Source: Euglena gracilis (lineage: Eukaryota > Euglenida > Euglenophyceae > Euglenales). From it: a stretch of DNA of 64,000 nt. The notes under the pieces were generated by a model. The model was not told the origin of the DNA. It was given only the letters and a program-made list of their open reading frames with translations, and did not search any database. Positions 45,598 to 56,724 of the stretch are shown here, in pieces; positions within the stretch are counted from its first letter, which is position 1, and every line of letters starts with the position of its first letter. The stretch is from contig CP154954.1 of the NCBI GenBank assembly GCA_039621445.1, positions 66,471,754 to 66,535,753 on the forward strand, given 5' to 3'. A program made the translations under genes and the position numbers.

Positions 45598-45737
45598 GCC
45601 AGGCCAGTCGCCCACTCTGCTGCAGGGCGGCGAACACCTCCGCCAGCTCGGTGTCCTCCACGACCCGCCGGTCCTCTGACGTGTTGAGGTGGACGCAGAC
45701 GGCAATCCAGGCGATCAGCACCAGGTTTGGGGGCAGG
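45598..45737 (-). CDS. Membrane plus LAEVFAALQQ exon (copy B)
   Basis: The minus strand reads NLVLIAWIAVCVHLNTSED, then VVEDTELAEVFAALQQSGRL and AW. It pairs with copy A 13330-13465. AG (GGATAG) precedes it and TGGC|GCACAC follows. The acidic linker between the helix and LAEVF is the most variable part. Confidence 0.8.
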
Positions 45738-46356
45738 CTATCCGGAACCCGGCGCTGCATTGGAATCCACTGCGACCCGGCTGCTTTCTGCATAACTAAG
45801 GTGGGGTTTCCTTGAGCTTCCCGCCACGGGGTGGGGGGGGGGGGGTTACGGCCTGGAAAATGGCAAATCATGCACAAATGGACAATCACCCTCAAGGCAG
45901 AATGAGATAATGCAAAAAGACTGTGGAAATCTGTTGAAATGTCACACTATTTCCAACCACCTTTTAGCCCTGCATTGGGTCAATTACAACATCCCTTGAA
46001 AAACACTAGGGTAGGTTGTTTTCCAAGAACTCTGCGCTGCTTTGACTTGCCAACTGTTTTGAAGGATTCTTCATGTGAATGAAAAAAACACAGAAATCGG
46101 TCTTTGTAATGGCCTGGACGATCCCCACAATAGGTAGTAAGTGTGGGCTTAGGAGCAGCACCCCATTCAGAGTATCCACAATCCGAAAAATGACCATTCG
46201 TCAATTCACCTTGGAGGTTGTACAGGCGAGACAGTTGATCCAATATTTTTTTCAACATGTCTGGCCAAACAAACCTATTCCTAAAACAAACACACCTTGG
46301 GATCATTTGTAAAGACAAACAAAACCCAGAAGGAGAAAAGGACCAAAAAGGGACGT
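45738..46356 (-). other. Intron of copy B with an apolar open segment
   Basis: A minus-strand frame at 46010-46215 reads NGVLLLSPHLLPIVGIVQAI and on through FIHMKN; it could be another membrane exon, but copy A shows no match and a second frame is also open. Poly-G at 45526-45541 and 45830-45846. Confidence 0.35.
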
Positions 46357-46437
46357 TGGGTTGAGGCAAGAGATGTGGATGAAGGCCAGCATGAATCCCA
46401 GGACAATGAAAGGGATGAAATAGAGAATGGCAGGAGG
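46357..46437 (-). CDS. Membrane-helix exon LYFIPFIVL (copy B)
   Basis: The minus strand reads PPAILYFIPFIVLGFMLAFI then HISCLNP. It aligns with copy A 14409-14495. The frame chosen is the one conserved between copies; the longer ORF in another frame is a shadow. Confidence 0.74.
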
Positions 46438-48629
46438 CTCAGTGGTGGACCTGGAGAATGCAGTTGAAGCTCAAATTCCATTTCTTCTCAAAGGTGGTTC
46501 CAAAAATGAATGACTGCATTATTTTTTTCCGAAAAGTGCAGAATACTTATACTAATACTTAAAAAAATGACTACATTTTCTCCTGTGACAAAACTTCCAA
46601 CTCCTCAAGATGTTTTCCTTTTCAATGAGAAGAAATGCAGAAAATGAAAATAAATTGCTTCCCGTCAAAAGCCAAAGACGGAGGTATATCCCAGCAGCAC
46701 TGGCAACAACTCCGTTTGGCATTCCATACCTATTTTCCAAATTGGAACAATTGCCAAAGGGACACAGCAAATTTTCGCTGAAATCTTCTCCTCTTCAACA
46801 TCCCAGGAGCCTTCTCCCAGCCAAATCAAACCCTCCAGGGGCCCGCTCACCGCCAAACCAGACCCCCGCATACTTTGTTCCCCCTCCCCAGCAAACATAT
46901 TTTGAAGGCAGAAACGGATCATATCCAGACACCCCATGCAATACTGTGGGGTAAATTAGACATATGTATCCGATATATATACATATGCATACACAAAATA
47001 CATACATATAACACAAATTAAACATGTAAAGGTCGCTTGGCAGACCAATCTATTCCTTAAGAAGATTATTTTGGGGGCACCCATTTTGGTGTGGCTCACA
47101 GTCGCCTTTGGCATTTTTTTTTTTTAAGGGTCTTTAGTTTTTGCGCCTTTAAAAATGACCTTACACCCTCTTAATCTTGGCGCCGAACCACCCATTTTCT
47201 CCCCTTCGTTCACCTTAAATCTTTTTGGCAACACCCTTTTGCAATCACCCGGCGTCAAGCAGTTTGTGGGGATTCCACTGTTCTAAAAAACCGTGGTGTG
47301 TGTTGCCCATTGGCATGTTTTTGTTGGCCCCCAGTGCTACTTCTGGAGGTCGGGGCCGACGCTATGGTGCCAACCCGCGACCTATCTGTCGGACCTCCAG
47401 TCGCCCCGACTTTATCGACCTTGGACTGTACGGGACGCGTTAGCCCTCCCCCGTTGAAGCCCCCCCCCCACTTTTTTTTTTGTCTTTGTTCCCCGCAACT
47501 CGGAATTCTTAGGGAGAAGGTTTCCTAATGCATTTGTTTTTTTGTTATACGGTTTGCCATCGTTATTTGTTTTTGATTCTTTATAATACCTTCTAGGGTG
47601 GCGGTTTGTCAATGTCGTGTAGGGGATTCTGGTGTGGTTAGGTCGAGTTCGGCTACCCCGCCCCCTCCCCCCCTTAGGGTGTTGATTTAGGCCACCCTTC
47701 AAAATTTCACAAACCGACTTTTTTACCAATACCTAAAAGTGATGATCTATGGATTCTTACACAATCCACCGAAAACAACCACAGCACACGGAACTGCCGA
47801 CTTGTTCATTGACTTACCCTTGTTATGGGTTTGGGTTACATTCCAGTGATTTCTGGTTTGCCTGGGGGAACCTTAGGTGCTCAGAACGGGGAGTACACCG
47901 CTTCCCTCCTTATTTTGTTTAAACCTCCAGATCCTCACCCATTCCTATGTGTTGTTGACAAAAAAGGTCTGTACCCCGCAGGACCGTATCCCCGGCTGGG
48001 ACTTTTTCGTTCCTTTTTTTGGCCTGGGGTCGGTGTCCTCGGGCCCCCCAGTCGATTGCCCTTTCCTTCTTTTGATTTTAATCCTACGTAACCTTCCCTT
48101 AAGTTTTTTTGTCCATCCCATTTCGGATTACGCTTAATAGCCTGTTGGGCTTATAAAACCTGCTTGTTTTCCGGGATGAATAATGGTGACCACAATGCCC
48201 ACTCTTAGTGGGGGAACAAAAACAGACTTTCTCGGAGAGAGGGGATGGCCACAATTTTAATGGGTGGACCCAAAAACAAAAAGCAAAAACAAAATTGGTA
48301 ACCAAAGAATCGTTGGGGTGGTGCAGGGCCAAAGCGGCCCGCAATTACCCTTTCTCCCCTTCCACCCCCCCCACCGGTGGCAGCGCCGGTTCTTTGTCTC
48401 CCGCTTCTGCCCCTTCCCCACTTTCTTTCTCAATGACATTTAACCCAAGCCACTGCCTTTTCATTTCCCGTAAATTGGTTGTTCGGGGTCCTTTTATTCC
48501 GCCACAGTTAGAAGTTGCAGAGGACTTAGATTAGATTGGGTTGGGTTTGATTGATGGTTATGGTTTGGAATAATGGTTATTGGGTAAAACCCAGCATTGC
48601 ATTGAGACCTTCCCAACTGGGTAGTTCAA

Positions 48630-48760
48630 CAAACCTAGGTCGATCGACTACCCAGAACCTCCCCCCTCCCCCAGTCTAATGTAAACGGGGGTTTTGACCC
48701 CACCGACTAGTCGATCGACTAGTCGGTCGACCCTTCAAAATTCGATCGACTAGTCAACCG
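48630..48760. repeat. TCGATCGACTAGTCG palindrome cluster
   Basis: CCGACTAGTCGATCGACTAG plus TCGG (48703-48726) is a perfect 24-bp palindrome. Two more partial copies (GGTCGATCGACTACCC at 48638; TTCGATCGACTAGTCAACCG at 48741) lie within 120 bp, next to a C run. Confidence 0.75.
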
Positions 48761-49279
48761 ACTTTTTGAGCCCCCCCCCCCCCCCGAGGCAGCCAAAGGC
48801 CGCTGCAATTCAGAACCTAAAAAGTTGATGATGTTATTTAAAGGCGTTGGGTTAGGGTAATTTCCATACAAAATTTCTGGGACCCTTTACCCTGACACAC
48901 GGAGAACAGCTTATGAACTGTTACACCCTACTGTTGAGGGGATCCTTTTATTAAAAACACCAAAAACCATCTATCCCAGCACATCCCACCATGTGCACAG
49001 GTGAAATGGGGGTCACAAATGCCTGAGAACCCAAGAAATACAATTTCTGGCAACCACGTAACATTGCCGACCCAGAACCGAAACCATACATTTTTTTTCA
49101 TTGCAATTCCTTTAAATCTCTGCCCCTATTCAGGACATTTGCTTGCCTGTTGACAATAACTGTCCCTCATGGACCGCCTTGATCCCCATGTTTCGCCCTA
49201 GGCTTCTTCCTTGGGCGTTCTGAAGCCGCAGAGGAGTCTGAAGCCATCGGGCCATCTTCGGGGTCTGACATTTTGGTTG

Positions 49280-49415
49280 AGGAAAAAATGCCTTAAAAAC
49301 CTTAAAATTTTTTTAAAATCCTCAAAAACCTTAAAAAACCTTAAAAAACCTTAAAAAACGCTTTAAATTTTTTGAGAAATCTCGCCTTAAAAAAATAATG
49401 CCTGCTTGGTCTCCG
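49280..49415. mobile_element. CTTAAAA-rich element, second copy
   Basis: Runs of CCTTAAAAAACC end in AAAAAAATAATGCCTGC, as in the element at 8315-8758. The opposite end is not clear. Confidence 0.45.
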
Positions 49416-49889
49416 TTTTTTAGGCCGCTGGATGACCGGGATCGGCTCTTATTTCCATGGAAAATGCGTAAGAGGACTGCCACTGGAGAGAAAAAATTGG
49501 ATAAAAAAATTGGATAAAAAGAAACATTTATTGACCAAAGGGTGCAAAATTGACAAAAAAAATTGACAAAAATTTTGGTCGGGGGGGAATCAGGGCCAAA
49601 AAAAAGGAATTATTTAGTCAATTTATATTATTTTCAGAAAAAAAATCCAAAAAAATTGCCAGGAAAAAAAATGCAAAAAAAAAACACAAAAAAAGCAAAT
49701 TTTGCAAAAATTGAAACCCGCTTCCACATTCCGCGTTTCCACAATATTTCCTGTTCTGAAGGAAAGGTTTTCTCAACCACGCAAATTTACGTCGTAGGAA
49801 TGACATGCACGATTTTGACTTTGAAGAGACAATAGATATTGTGGTATATTACAGGAAAAAATTATCACACTTAAGAAGGTGCAAAGACA

Positions 49890-50015
49890 AAAGAATGTTG
49901 TGATGGGCAGCCTGAACACGGTCATGAATAAAAAAGTCAGCAAGATCCAGAAATACGCCAAGCTGATGGTGAACCGCACATCTGCATCCCGGAATTGGGT
50001 TGTTGGCAGGCGATG
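49890..50015 (-). CDS. Possible membrane exon in the 5' part of copy B
   Basis: The minus strand reads DVRFTISLAYFWILLTFLFM then TVFRLPITTFF, apolar enough for one or two membrane helices. It lies upstream of the conserved LYFIPF exon. No copy A match was found, but copy A is poorly resolved there. Confidence 0.45.
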
Positions 50016-50209
50016 CCCAGGATTGATGCAAAAAAAAATGTACATTGACAACCAACGAGGACTTAGAGCATATTCGTTTCAGGAGCCAGCTGGGGAAGAA
50101 GATCACGGATTCACTCAGTGGAGGTGGCCTGAGCCTGGCAGGACTGACATTGTTTTCTATGCCGGCCACCAAGCGCCAGCCAAGCACATACTCCACTTTT
50201 CTCCACTTC

Positions 50210-50390
50210 ACTTACCCTCACCCCCCCCCCTATTTGGCTGATGCCTGGGCCCCTTCAGACCCCCAATCAGCCAATTGGGGAAATTTTTGAGGATTTCTGA
50301 GCCCTTTTCACGTTCTTGCCGAAATTGGCCAGCCTTGTCCCACAGGCCAATTAGCCAATTGGGGGGGGGTCAAATAGGGGGGGGAGGGTA
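50210..50390. mobile_element. TTACCCTCACC inverted-repeat element
   Basis: CTTACCCTCACCCCC and CTATTTG near the left are mirrored by CAAATAG and GGGAGGGTAG at the right, with GCCAATTGGGG words inside on both sides. It is related to 30748-30968. No clear flanking duplication. Confidence 0.45.
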
Positions 50391-51007
50391 GTGACCCCCT
50401 GGGGGGGCACTTTTCCCGGGCCCAAACCCACCCACTTTTTTTGAAAACCACCCACCCACGACCCCCCCCCCGGTGTCAAATGAATCTGTGATGAAGATGA
50501 GAACATGTTGAAAGAGCCCTTAGTTTTCCCTGGAGGCAAATCTGCACACTGCCATGCACACGGTTCCCACATTTTACAAATGGGGGGGGGGTGCCAAATT
50601 TTGGCTGCTTCTGGCGGTGCTGAAAGAAAGAAAGAAAGAAAGAAAGGAAGTGGCCACGTTGGGGGAGGTAAACCAAAGCTTGTCAACTTGCAATTGGCCA
50701 TTTGGGGGCCCCTAGCCTTCTGTTTGGCTCGTTAGGCTACAGTTAGGCTGAATTCGGGCAATCTAGGACTCAAGCCAGATTTGGGAAGATTTTTTGGGAA
50801 CTTTCACCTGAAACATGGGCGAATTTTCAGTGCGCTGACCCCCCCCCTGCCCCTACTGTGTCCTGGGAGGTTAGTTGTCCTAGTCGGTGCTTGTAGTGTT
50901 AAGCCCCCCTTGAAAAGACATCCCAAATCACCCCAAAGCCGGCCAAAACGCCCAAATAGAAAGCTGCCAGTCAGGGGCGAATGTGCAAAAACTGAGAAAA
51001 AAAATTG

Positions 51008-51112
51008 GACCCTATAATTGCAAGCAGAACCTGTCAAAATGACCCACAAAAATGACATCGCCCCCGAGTACGTTGCCAGCACAAGGGATTTTGTTGGTGA
51101 TTCTGTTAGTTT
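51008..51112 (-). CDS. Possible first membrane exon of copy B
   Basis: The minus strand reads TKSLVLATYSGAMSFLWVIL then TGSACN, a plausible membrane helix, immediately 3' of the N-terminal exon at 51150. The ORF stays open on both sides; borders unknown. Confidence 0.42.
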
Positions 51113-51149
51113 TGGACAAAAAAGACACATTATGAACATTTTATTTGTT

Positions 51150-51285
51150 TAGCATGGCCATCCACAATGGGCACAGTCTGTGCTCCACCTCAGACTGATT
51201 GAAACGCAACCCACGCGACTGCAATAGCCGCTGTACAGCAGAGTACATCCTATGGGCACCATCAGCAAAGAGCATACCCTGTGGA
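51150..51285 (-). CDS. Probable N-terminal exon (copy B)
   Basis: The minus strand reads MLFADGAHRMYSAVQRLLQS then RGLRFNQSEVEHRLCPLW. The shared LRF-x-Q-x-E-x-E-x-RL links it to copy A 17655-17790. An in-frame Met begins the segment, but whether it starts the protein cannot be told. Upstream DNA is AT-rich and then repeats. Confidence 0.5.
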
Positions 51286-51859
51286 AAAAGGTTGTTAGGG
51301 CGATTCAAGCTGTGCGGTTGAAATTTTTATTGGGGGTGGGGGTTTTGGACAAAATCACAAGTCGGAGAAATTTTTTCATTTTATTAAATAAGATATGAAA
51401 TGAAATAAAAAATGTATTTGTTCATTTTATTTCATTAAAAATATTATATTAATTGTAAGCAATTTGTTGCATAATAGTTGCATTTCGGAAATATTTCGAA
51501 AAACGGAAAATAACTCCTTCATTTTTGCAACCATGAAGGATCCACCAGAACCTCGCCATGCGTTTCCAATTCAAGCAGGGTGACAGGAAGGGTTCATGTT
51601 TCAAATCTTTAACCGAGGGAAAAATATATTTCTGAAATTTCATGAAATACATCAATTGAAATGTTTCAATGTTTCTTTCGCCGCAATGCTACTTCCAAAA
51701 GGGTTAAAACGGGTGGGTTAATCAATTTCAAAGAAAAGCGAAATTCTTGGGCCCAGGTAGCCCAGTTTAGTTCATTTTTAGATCCCCTTGACCAGTTTAG
51801 TTCCAGCCCAAAATAGCGTGACCAGGGTGTGACGTAGAGCTGAGCTGTTTGGGAGACCA

Positions 51860-52050
51860 CCCCGGCCCGGCCCGGCCTGCCAGCGGCCCAGCGGCGCGGC
51901 GCGGCCCGGCCCAGCTCGGCCCGGCCGGCAGCCTGGCGGCCCGGCGGCCCGGCCGGCAGCCCGGCGGCCCGGCGGCCCGGCGGCCCAGCCAGCGACCCGG
52001 CCGGCGGCCCAGCGGTCCGGTCGGCGGCCCGGCGGCCCGGCGGCCTGGGA
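51860..52050. repeat. GGCCCGGCG array, copy 1
   Basis: About 190 bp built from the 9-bp word GGCCCGGCG with GGCCGGCAGC variants. It would form strong secondary structure. Confidence 0.9.
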
Positions 52051-53734
52051 AAAACGGTCATTTTCGGTTCAAAAACAGGTTTTCTGGGTCAGGGAGGCCC
52101 AAAAACATCATTTTTGGCAAATAAAAAAATTAAAAAAAATTTCCATTTTTTTCGACTTTTTTGGCCCGGTTTTGACTCAAAATCAATCGGTAGGCGGCCC
52201 AAAATGGGGCACTGACGGTCGAAAAACGCTCATTTTAGGCTCAAAAACAGTTTTTCGATTTTTTTCGACTTTTTTGGCCCGGTTTTGACCCAAAGTCAAT
52301 GGGTTGGCGGGCGCTGGCGGGTCGAAAACGCTTATTTTTGGCTCAAAAACACTTTTTTCGGGTCCGGGAGGTCAAAAAACATGGTTTTGGGCAGAAAAAA
52401 AATTTGAATTTTTTCGACTTTCTGACCCAAAAATGTCTAAGTCCACCGGCCAGGGGGGCGGACGGGGGGCATGGGGGGGGGGGTCCGGGTCGAAAAAAAA
52501 TTTTTCGCTCAAAAACACTTTTTTTGATGTTCTGAAGTGAAAAAAAGTGTTTTTGAGCGAAAAAAAAATTTCAAAATTTTCGGTCCCGACCTGCCTCCCA
52601 ATCCCCCGTCGCACAGCCGCCCTCGGACCCCCGCATGGGCCCCGAATACCCAAAACTGGCCCAAAATCGCATAACTAGACCCCGGGAACCCCAAAAAACG
52701 GTCAACCCCCCCCCCTAAACCTCATGATTGACCCCCTGGTTTGGGTCCCAACTCCTCGTCTAGCCCGAGATACGGCCAATTTACGGTTGGCGGTTACAAT
52801 TTACGGCCCCGAAATTGGCCCAACAAAAAACCCCGAAAACTCGCCCAAAACCCCCAAAATGGCCATATCTCGGGCTCGGCGAGGAGTTGGCCCAAACCGC
52901 GCATACCATTCGATCGGGCGTCCCAAAGACGTGAAATGAGGTCGCCATCACTTCTCCTCAACTCCGCAGTGTTTTTGAGATATTTTGAAATTTTCGATTT
53001 TTTGACCCCCAACCCGGCCGCCCTGAAACCCCCCCCCGCAGGGGTCCCCGAATACCCAAAACTGGCCCAAAATCGCACAACCAGGCCCCGGGAACCCCCA
53101 AAAACGGTCAAGCCCCCCCCCCCCTAAACCTCATGATTGACCCCCTGGTTTGGGTCCCAACTCCTCGTCTAGCCCGAGATACGGCCAAATTACAGTTTTG
53201 GGCCCCGAACGGGCCCGAAATGGCCGTTACTGGCAAAACTGGCCCAAACCCCCAAAACGGGCGTATCTCGGGCTAGGCGAGGAGTTGGCCCAAACCGCGC
53301 ATACCGATCGATCGGGCGTCCCAAAGTTGTGGAATGAGGTCCTCTTTACTTTTTCGCAACTCCACAGCGTTTTTTAGATATTTTGAATTTTTCGATTTTT
53401 TTACCCCAAAATGACCCTGCAATTTCCCGGAAAAAAAAACGCTAGACAACTTTTTTACTCGGGCCACATCTCCGGACTGGCGGGGACTTGCGGGTAACCC
53501 GATGGCTGTGAAGAAACTAGGGATCGTCCCCTAACCTATAGGCTATTCACTTTGGGGGCCCGGAAAAATCCAATCACATCGATAATCCTCGGGTGGCCGG
53601 ACCTACCCAGGGGGGGGGGCGGGGGTGGGGGTGGGGGGGTGTTTGGGGGGTGTGGTGAGCTTCGCTCTTACTCTAAAGAGAAGAGATCAGCGACCAGGGT
53701 GTGACATAAAGCTGAGCTCTTTGGGAGACCACCC

Positions 53735-54272
53735 CGGCCAGCGGCCCAGTGGCGCGGCCCGGCCTGGCCCGGCCCGGCGGCCCGGCGACCCGGCCGGCGG
53801 CCCGGCGGCCCGGCCCGGCCGGCGACCCGGTGGCCCGGCGGCCCGGCGGCCTGGCGGCCCGGCGGCCCGGCCCGCCGGCGACCCGGCGGCCGGCGGCCCG
53901 GCCCGCGGCCCGGCCGGCGGCCCGGCGGCCCGGCGGCCCAGCGCCGGCGGCGCGACCCGGCAGCCCGGCGGCCCGGCGGCCCGGTCGCCTGGCTGGCGGC
54001 CCAGCGGCCCGGCGGCCCGGCCCGGCCGGCAGCCCAGCCGGCGGCCCGGCCCGGACCGGCCGGCGGCCCGGCGGCCCGGCGGCCCGGCGGCCCGGCGGCG
54101 CGACCCGGCAGCCCGGCGGCCCGGCGGCCCGGTCGCCCGGCCGGCGGCCCGGCGACCCGGCAGCCCGGCGGCCCAGCGGCCCGGCGGCCCGGCGGCCCGG
54201 CGGCGCGACCCGGCAGCCCGGCGGCCCGGCGGCCCGGTCGCCCGGCCGGCGGCGCGGCGGCCCGGCCGGCGC
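53735..54272. repeat. GGCCCGGCG array, copy 2
   Basis: About 540 bp of the same 9-bp word, with a higher-order block (GGCGCGACCCGGCAGCCC) recurring at 53946, 54095 and 54203. Encodes only artefactual Pro-Ala-Arg-Gly ORFs. Confidence 0.9.
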
Positions 54273-54949
54273 TCATTTTCGGTTCAAAAACACTTTTTTC
54301 CAGGTCCGGGAGGTTCAAAAACATCGTTTTGGGCAAAAAAAAAATTTCGATTTTTCTCGACTTTTTTGGCCCGAAAATGACCCAAAATCCATTGGTTTCG
54401 GGCCAAAAACGGGGGTTCGGGGATCAAAAAACGGTCATTTTCGGCCGAAAAATACATTTTTAGGGTCCGGGAGGTCAAAAAACATGGTTTTGGGCAAAAA
54501 AAAAATTTCATCTGGGTCGGAAAATTGTTTTCGCTCAAAAACACTTTTTTTGATGTTCTAAGTGAAAAAAAAGTGTTTTTGAGCGGAAAAAAAAACCAAA
54601 TTTTTTGGTCCCGACCTGCCTCCCGACCCGACCCCCCCCCTCACCCATCCGGACTCACAGCGCCCGCAGGGGTCCCCGAATACCCAAAACTGGCCCAAAA
54701 TCGCACAACCAGACCCCGGGAACCCCAAAAAACGGTCAACCCCCCTCCCCTAAACCTCATGATTGACCCCCTGTTTTGGGTCCCAACTCCTCGTCTAGCC
54801 CGAGATACGGCCAATTTACGGTTTCGGGCCCCGAAATGGCCAGAACTGGCAAAACTGGCCAACCCCCAAAATGGCCATATCTCTAAAGAATTTCCTTCTG
54901 TTCCCTGTTTCATCATCGGTTTTTTACCCCTCCTTTTGCAGACGCGGGT

Positions 54950-55046
54950 ATGACGCTCACTGAGTGGTTACCTGAATGGTTCAGGACCGTGTTAACAGGA
55001 GTCGACGTATGCGGTGTCGTGGGTTCGAATCCCACACTGCTCACTT
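54950..55046 (+). other. tRNA-like or SINE-head sequence
   Basis: CACTGAGTGGTTA resembles a Pol III A box, and GTGGGTTCGAATCCCAC is a perfect T-arm with a B box, followed by ACTGCTC and a run of T. The outer bases do not form an acceptor stem, so a functional tRNA is unlikely; a tRNA-derived repeat or pseudogene is a better reading. Confidence 0.4.
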
Positions 55047-55084
55047 TTTTTGACTTTTTTGGATGATCTGAAAAGAATTACCGA

Positions 55085-55182
55085 AGTAAGCAACGTGGGA
55101 TTCAAACCCACGCACACAGAATGAACTCTTTATGACAGCCCTGACGTGGACCACTTGGGTAATTGCTCAGTGATGGTTAATG
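55085..55182 (-). other. Second tRNA-like sequence, inverted
   Basis: The minus strand has ATCACTGAGCAATTACCCAA and GTGGGTTTGAATCCCAC with the same spacing as the plus-strand copy 40 bp away. The two are related over their length and face each other tail to tail. Confidence 0.4.
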
Positions 55183-55204
55183 GTTGAATATGGCTGAAAG
55201 CAGT

Positions 55205-55505
55205 CGTTGACCGCGGCCGGCCGCAGCCGGCCGCGGCCAACCCATTTCCAACCGCACCACCCCGTGGTTGGAAAATTTTGTGGCCGCGGCCGGCCGCGGC
55301 CAGATCCTTTCCAACCAAGAGCGTTGCAGACCTGCCGTGGTTGGCGGCCGGATAGGCCGCGGCCGGCCGCGGCCGAATGACAATCCAACCACGCATGTAA
55401 ATTTTCGGTCGTGGTTGGACCGCGGCCGGCCGCGGCCGGCCGCGGCCCCAACCACAGCTGTCTGCGGCGGTCGGCCGCGGCCAGCCGCGGTCCAACCAAA
55501 CTCGA
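55205..55505. repeat. GCGGCCGGCCGC palindrome array
   Basis: Seven or so CCGCGGCCGGCCGCGGCC palindromes are separated by spacers with CCAACCACG or its inverse CGTGGTTGG. The apparent ORFs on both strands come from this symmetry. Confidence 0.85.
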
Positions 55506-55539
55506 TCCAACCTCCCACAGCACACCTCTCATGCCCAAG

Positions 55540-55940
55540 AACCTGTCAGGGTCCCGCCCGGGAAACTGTCAGGGTCCCCGGTACCGGCCAACCTGTCAGT
55601 ATAGGAAGTTGTCAGGGTCCCCGGTACCGGCCAACCTGTCAGGGTCATTTTTCATTGATTTTCCCTTGAAATGCCCAACCCGGGAAACTGTCAGGGTCCC
55701 GCCCGGGAAACTGTCAGGGTCCCTGGTACCGGCCAACCTGTCAGTATAGGAAGTTGTCAGGGTCCCCGGTACCGGCCAACCTGTCAGGGTCATTTTTCAT
55801 TGATTTTCCCTTGAAATGCCCAACCCGGGAAACTGTCAGGGTCCCGCCCGGGAAACTGTCAGGGTCCCTGGTACCGGCCAACCTGTCAGTATAGGAAGTT
55901 GTCAGGGTCCCCGGTACCGGCCAACCTGTCAGATGACAGT
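55540..55940. repeat. 145-bp tandem repeat with nested AACCTGTCAGGG units
   Basis: A 145-bp unit repeats nearly perfectly (for example CATTTTTCATTGATTTTCCC at 55646 and 55791) for about 2.7 copies. Inside each unit CTGTCAGGGTCCC plus GGTACCGGCCAA occurs several times. Ends in a G run. Confidence 0.9.
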
Positions 55941-56582
55941 TTCCCGGGGGGGGGGGGGTAGGTAATTGGATATTCCGCTTTTCCCCCTTTCCTTTCCGCC
56001 TTTCCTTTTTCCCCCTCGTGATTCATCTCATTTTTCACATGAGAATCGGATTGGCTGCCTTGATCTTTTGAACTGAACCAGGACTGTCATGATTTCTTAG
56101 AAAATGAAGGGTGCAATTTGGGCCTCGCTGTTCTTGCTGGGCTGCCACTTTCCGTATTTTGGGGGGTGTTTGCACACGCACAAACGATGCATGCACTCGC
56201 ACGTGCACACATACACACACACCTGCACCAAAAATGCAGCACATCTTCGACACATCGCGGACTGCTGAGTGCTGGATTTGATTTGTTGATTTACAAACAA
56301 GATAAGCCGAAGTTACAACGTATCATCTGTGCCGCAGTCCTCGGGTGTCCAAATATTCACAAACTGAATATAGAGTGCAAAGTCAAAGAAGCAAAGCAGT
56401 GTTTTCTGGGCTGTTCTTTTTTTGTTTTGTTTCCCCTCATATTTTGACCCAGCGGTTTGGGCTGTCCACACTCGAAACTGCACGCAAATGTACAGTGCTC
56501 CAAATACTGGCCAATGCCATTTTTTTCCCATGCTGCGCTCAGTCGTGCTCAAGCACTGCTGAACTGTCAGTCTCTCAACCCG

Positions 56583-56585
<3 letters not shown>

Positions 56586-56636
<51 letters not shown>
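56586..56636. repeat. (GT)n microsatellite
   Basis: About 50 bp of GT on the plus strand. Confidence 0.97.
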
Positions 56637-56638
<2 letters not shown>

Positions 56639-56724
56639 TTGGTGCTGCTTTCTGCTTGTGACTTTGGAATGTCTACCTCCTGCCTCCAGTGTATTCTGCC
56701 TCCCTGTTTTTTTCTTACCCGCGC

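Larger units (their letters stand above)
46438..49889 (-). other. Long intron of copy B with unlike composition
   Basis: Part of it (47080-48540) is T-rich on the plus strand with several mid-length ORFs on both strands that show no family features; it may be an old insertion. A palindrome cluster lies at 48630-48760 and a CTTAAAA-rich element at 49280-49415. Confidence 0.4.
51820..54890. repeat. Two copies of a ~1.1-kb composite repeat
   Basis: Copy 1 (about 51820-52960) and copy 2 (about 53690-54890) share in order: GACCAGGGTGTGACRTARAG, GGGAGACCACCCCGGCC, a GGCCCGGCG array, TCATTTTCGGTTCAAAAACA, several GGTCCGGGAGGTCAAAAAAC blocks, CCCGACCTGCCTCCC, GGTCCCCGAATACCCAAAAC and the ACTCCTCGTCTAGCCC module. 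Partial relatives are at 33660-34200, 53040-53400 and 59945-60360. Confidence 0.75.
51286..55200. other. Gene-free repeat block
   Basis: Upstream of copy B. It holds two copies of a 1.1-kb composite repeat, GGCCCGGCG arrays, ACTCCTCGTCTAGCCC modules and tRNA-like sequences. ORFs of up to 270 codons rich in Pro, Ala, Arg and Gly are reading-through of the arrays. Confidence 0.7.

Noticed and set aside
53625-54561. ORFs of about 250-270 codons rich in Pro, Ala, Arg and Gly
   Set aside because: They read through the GGCCCGGCG array in every frame and on both strands; there is no codon signal beyond the repeat.
54950-55046. Functional tRNA gene
   Set aside because: The T-arm is perfect but no acceptor stem forms and the anticodon arm is not convincing.
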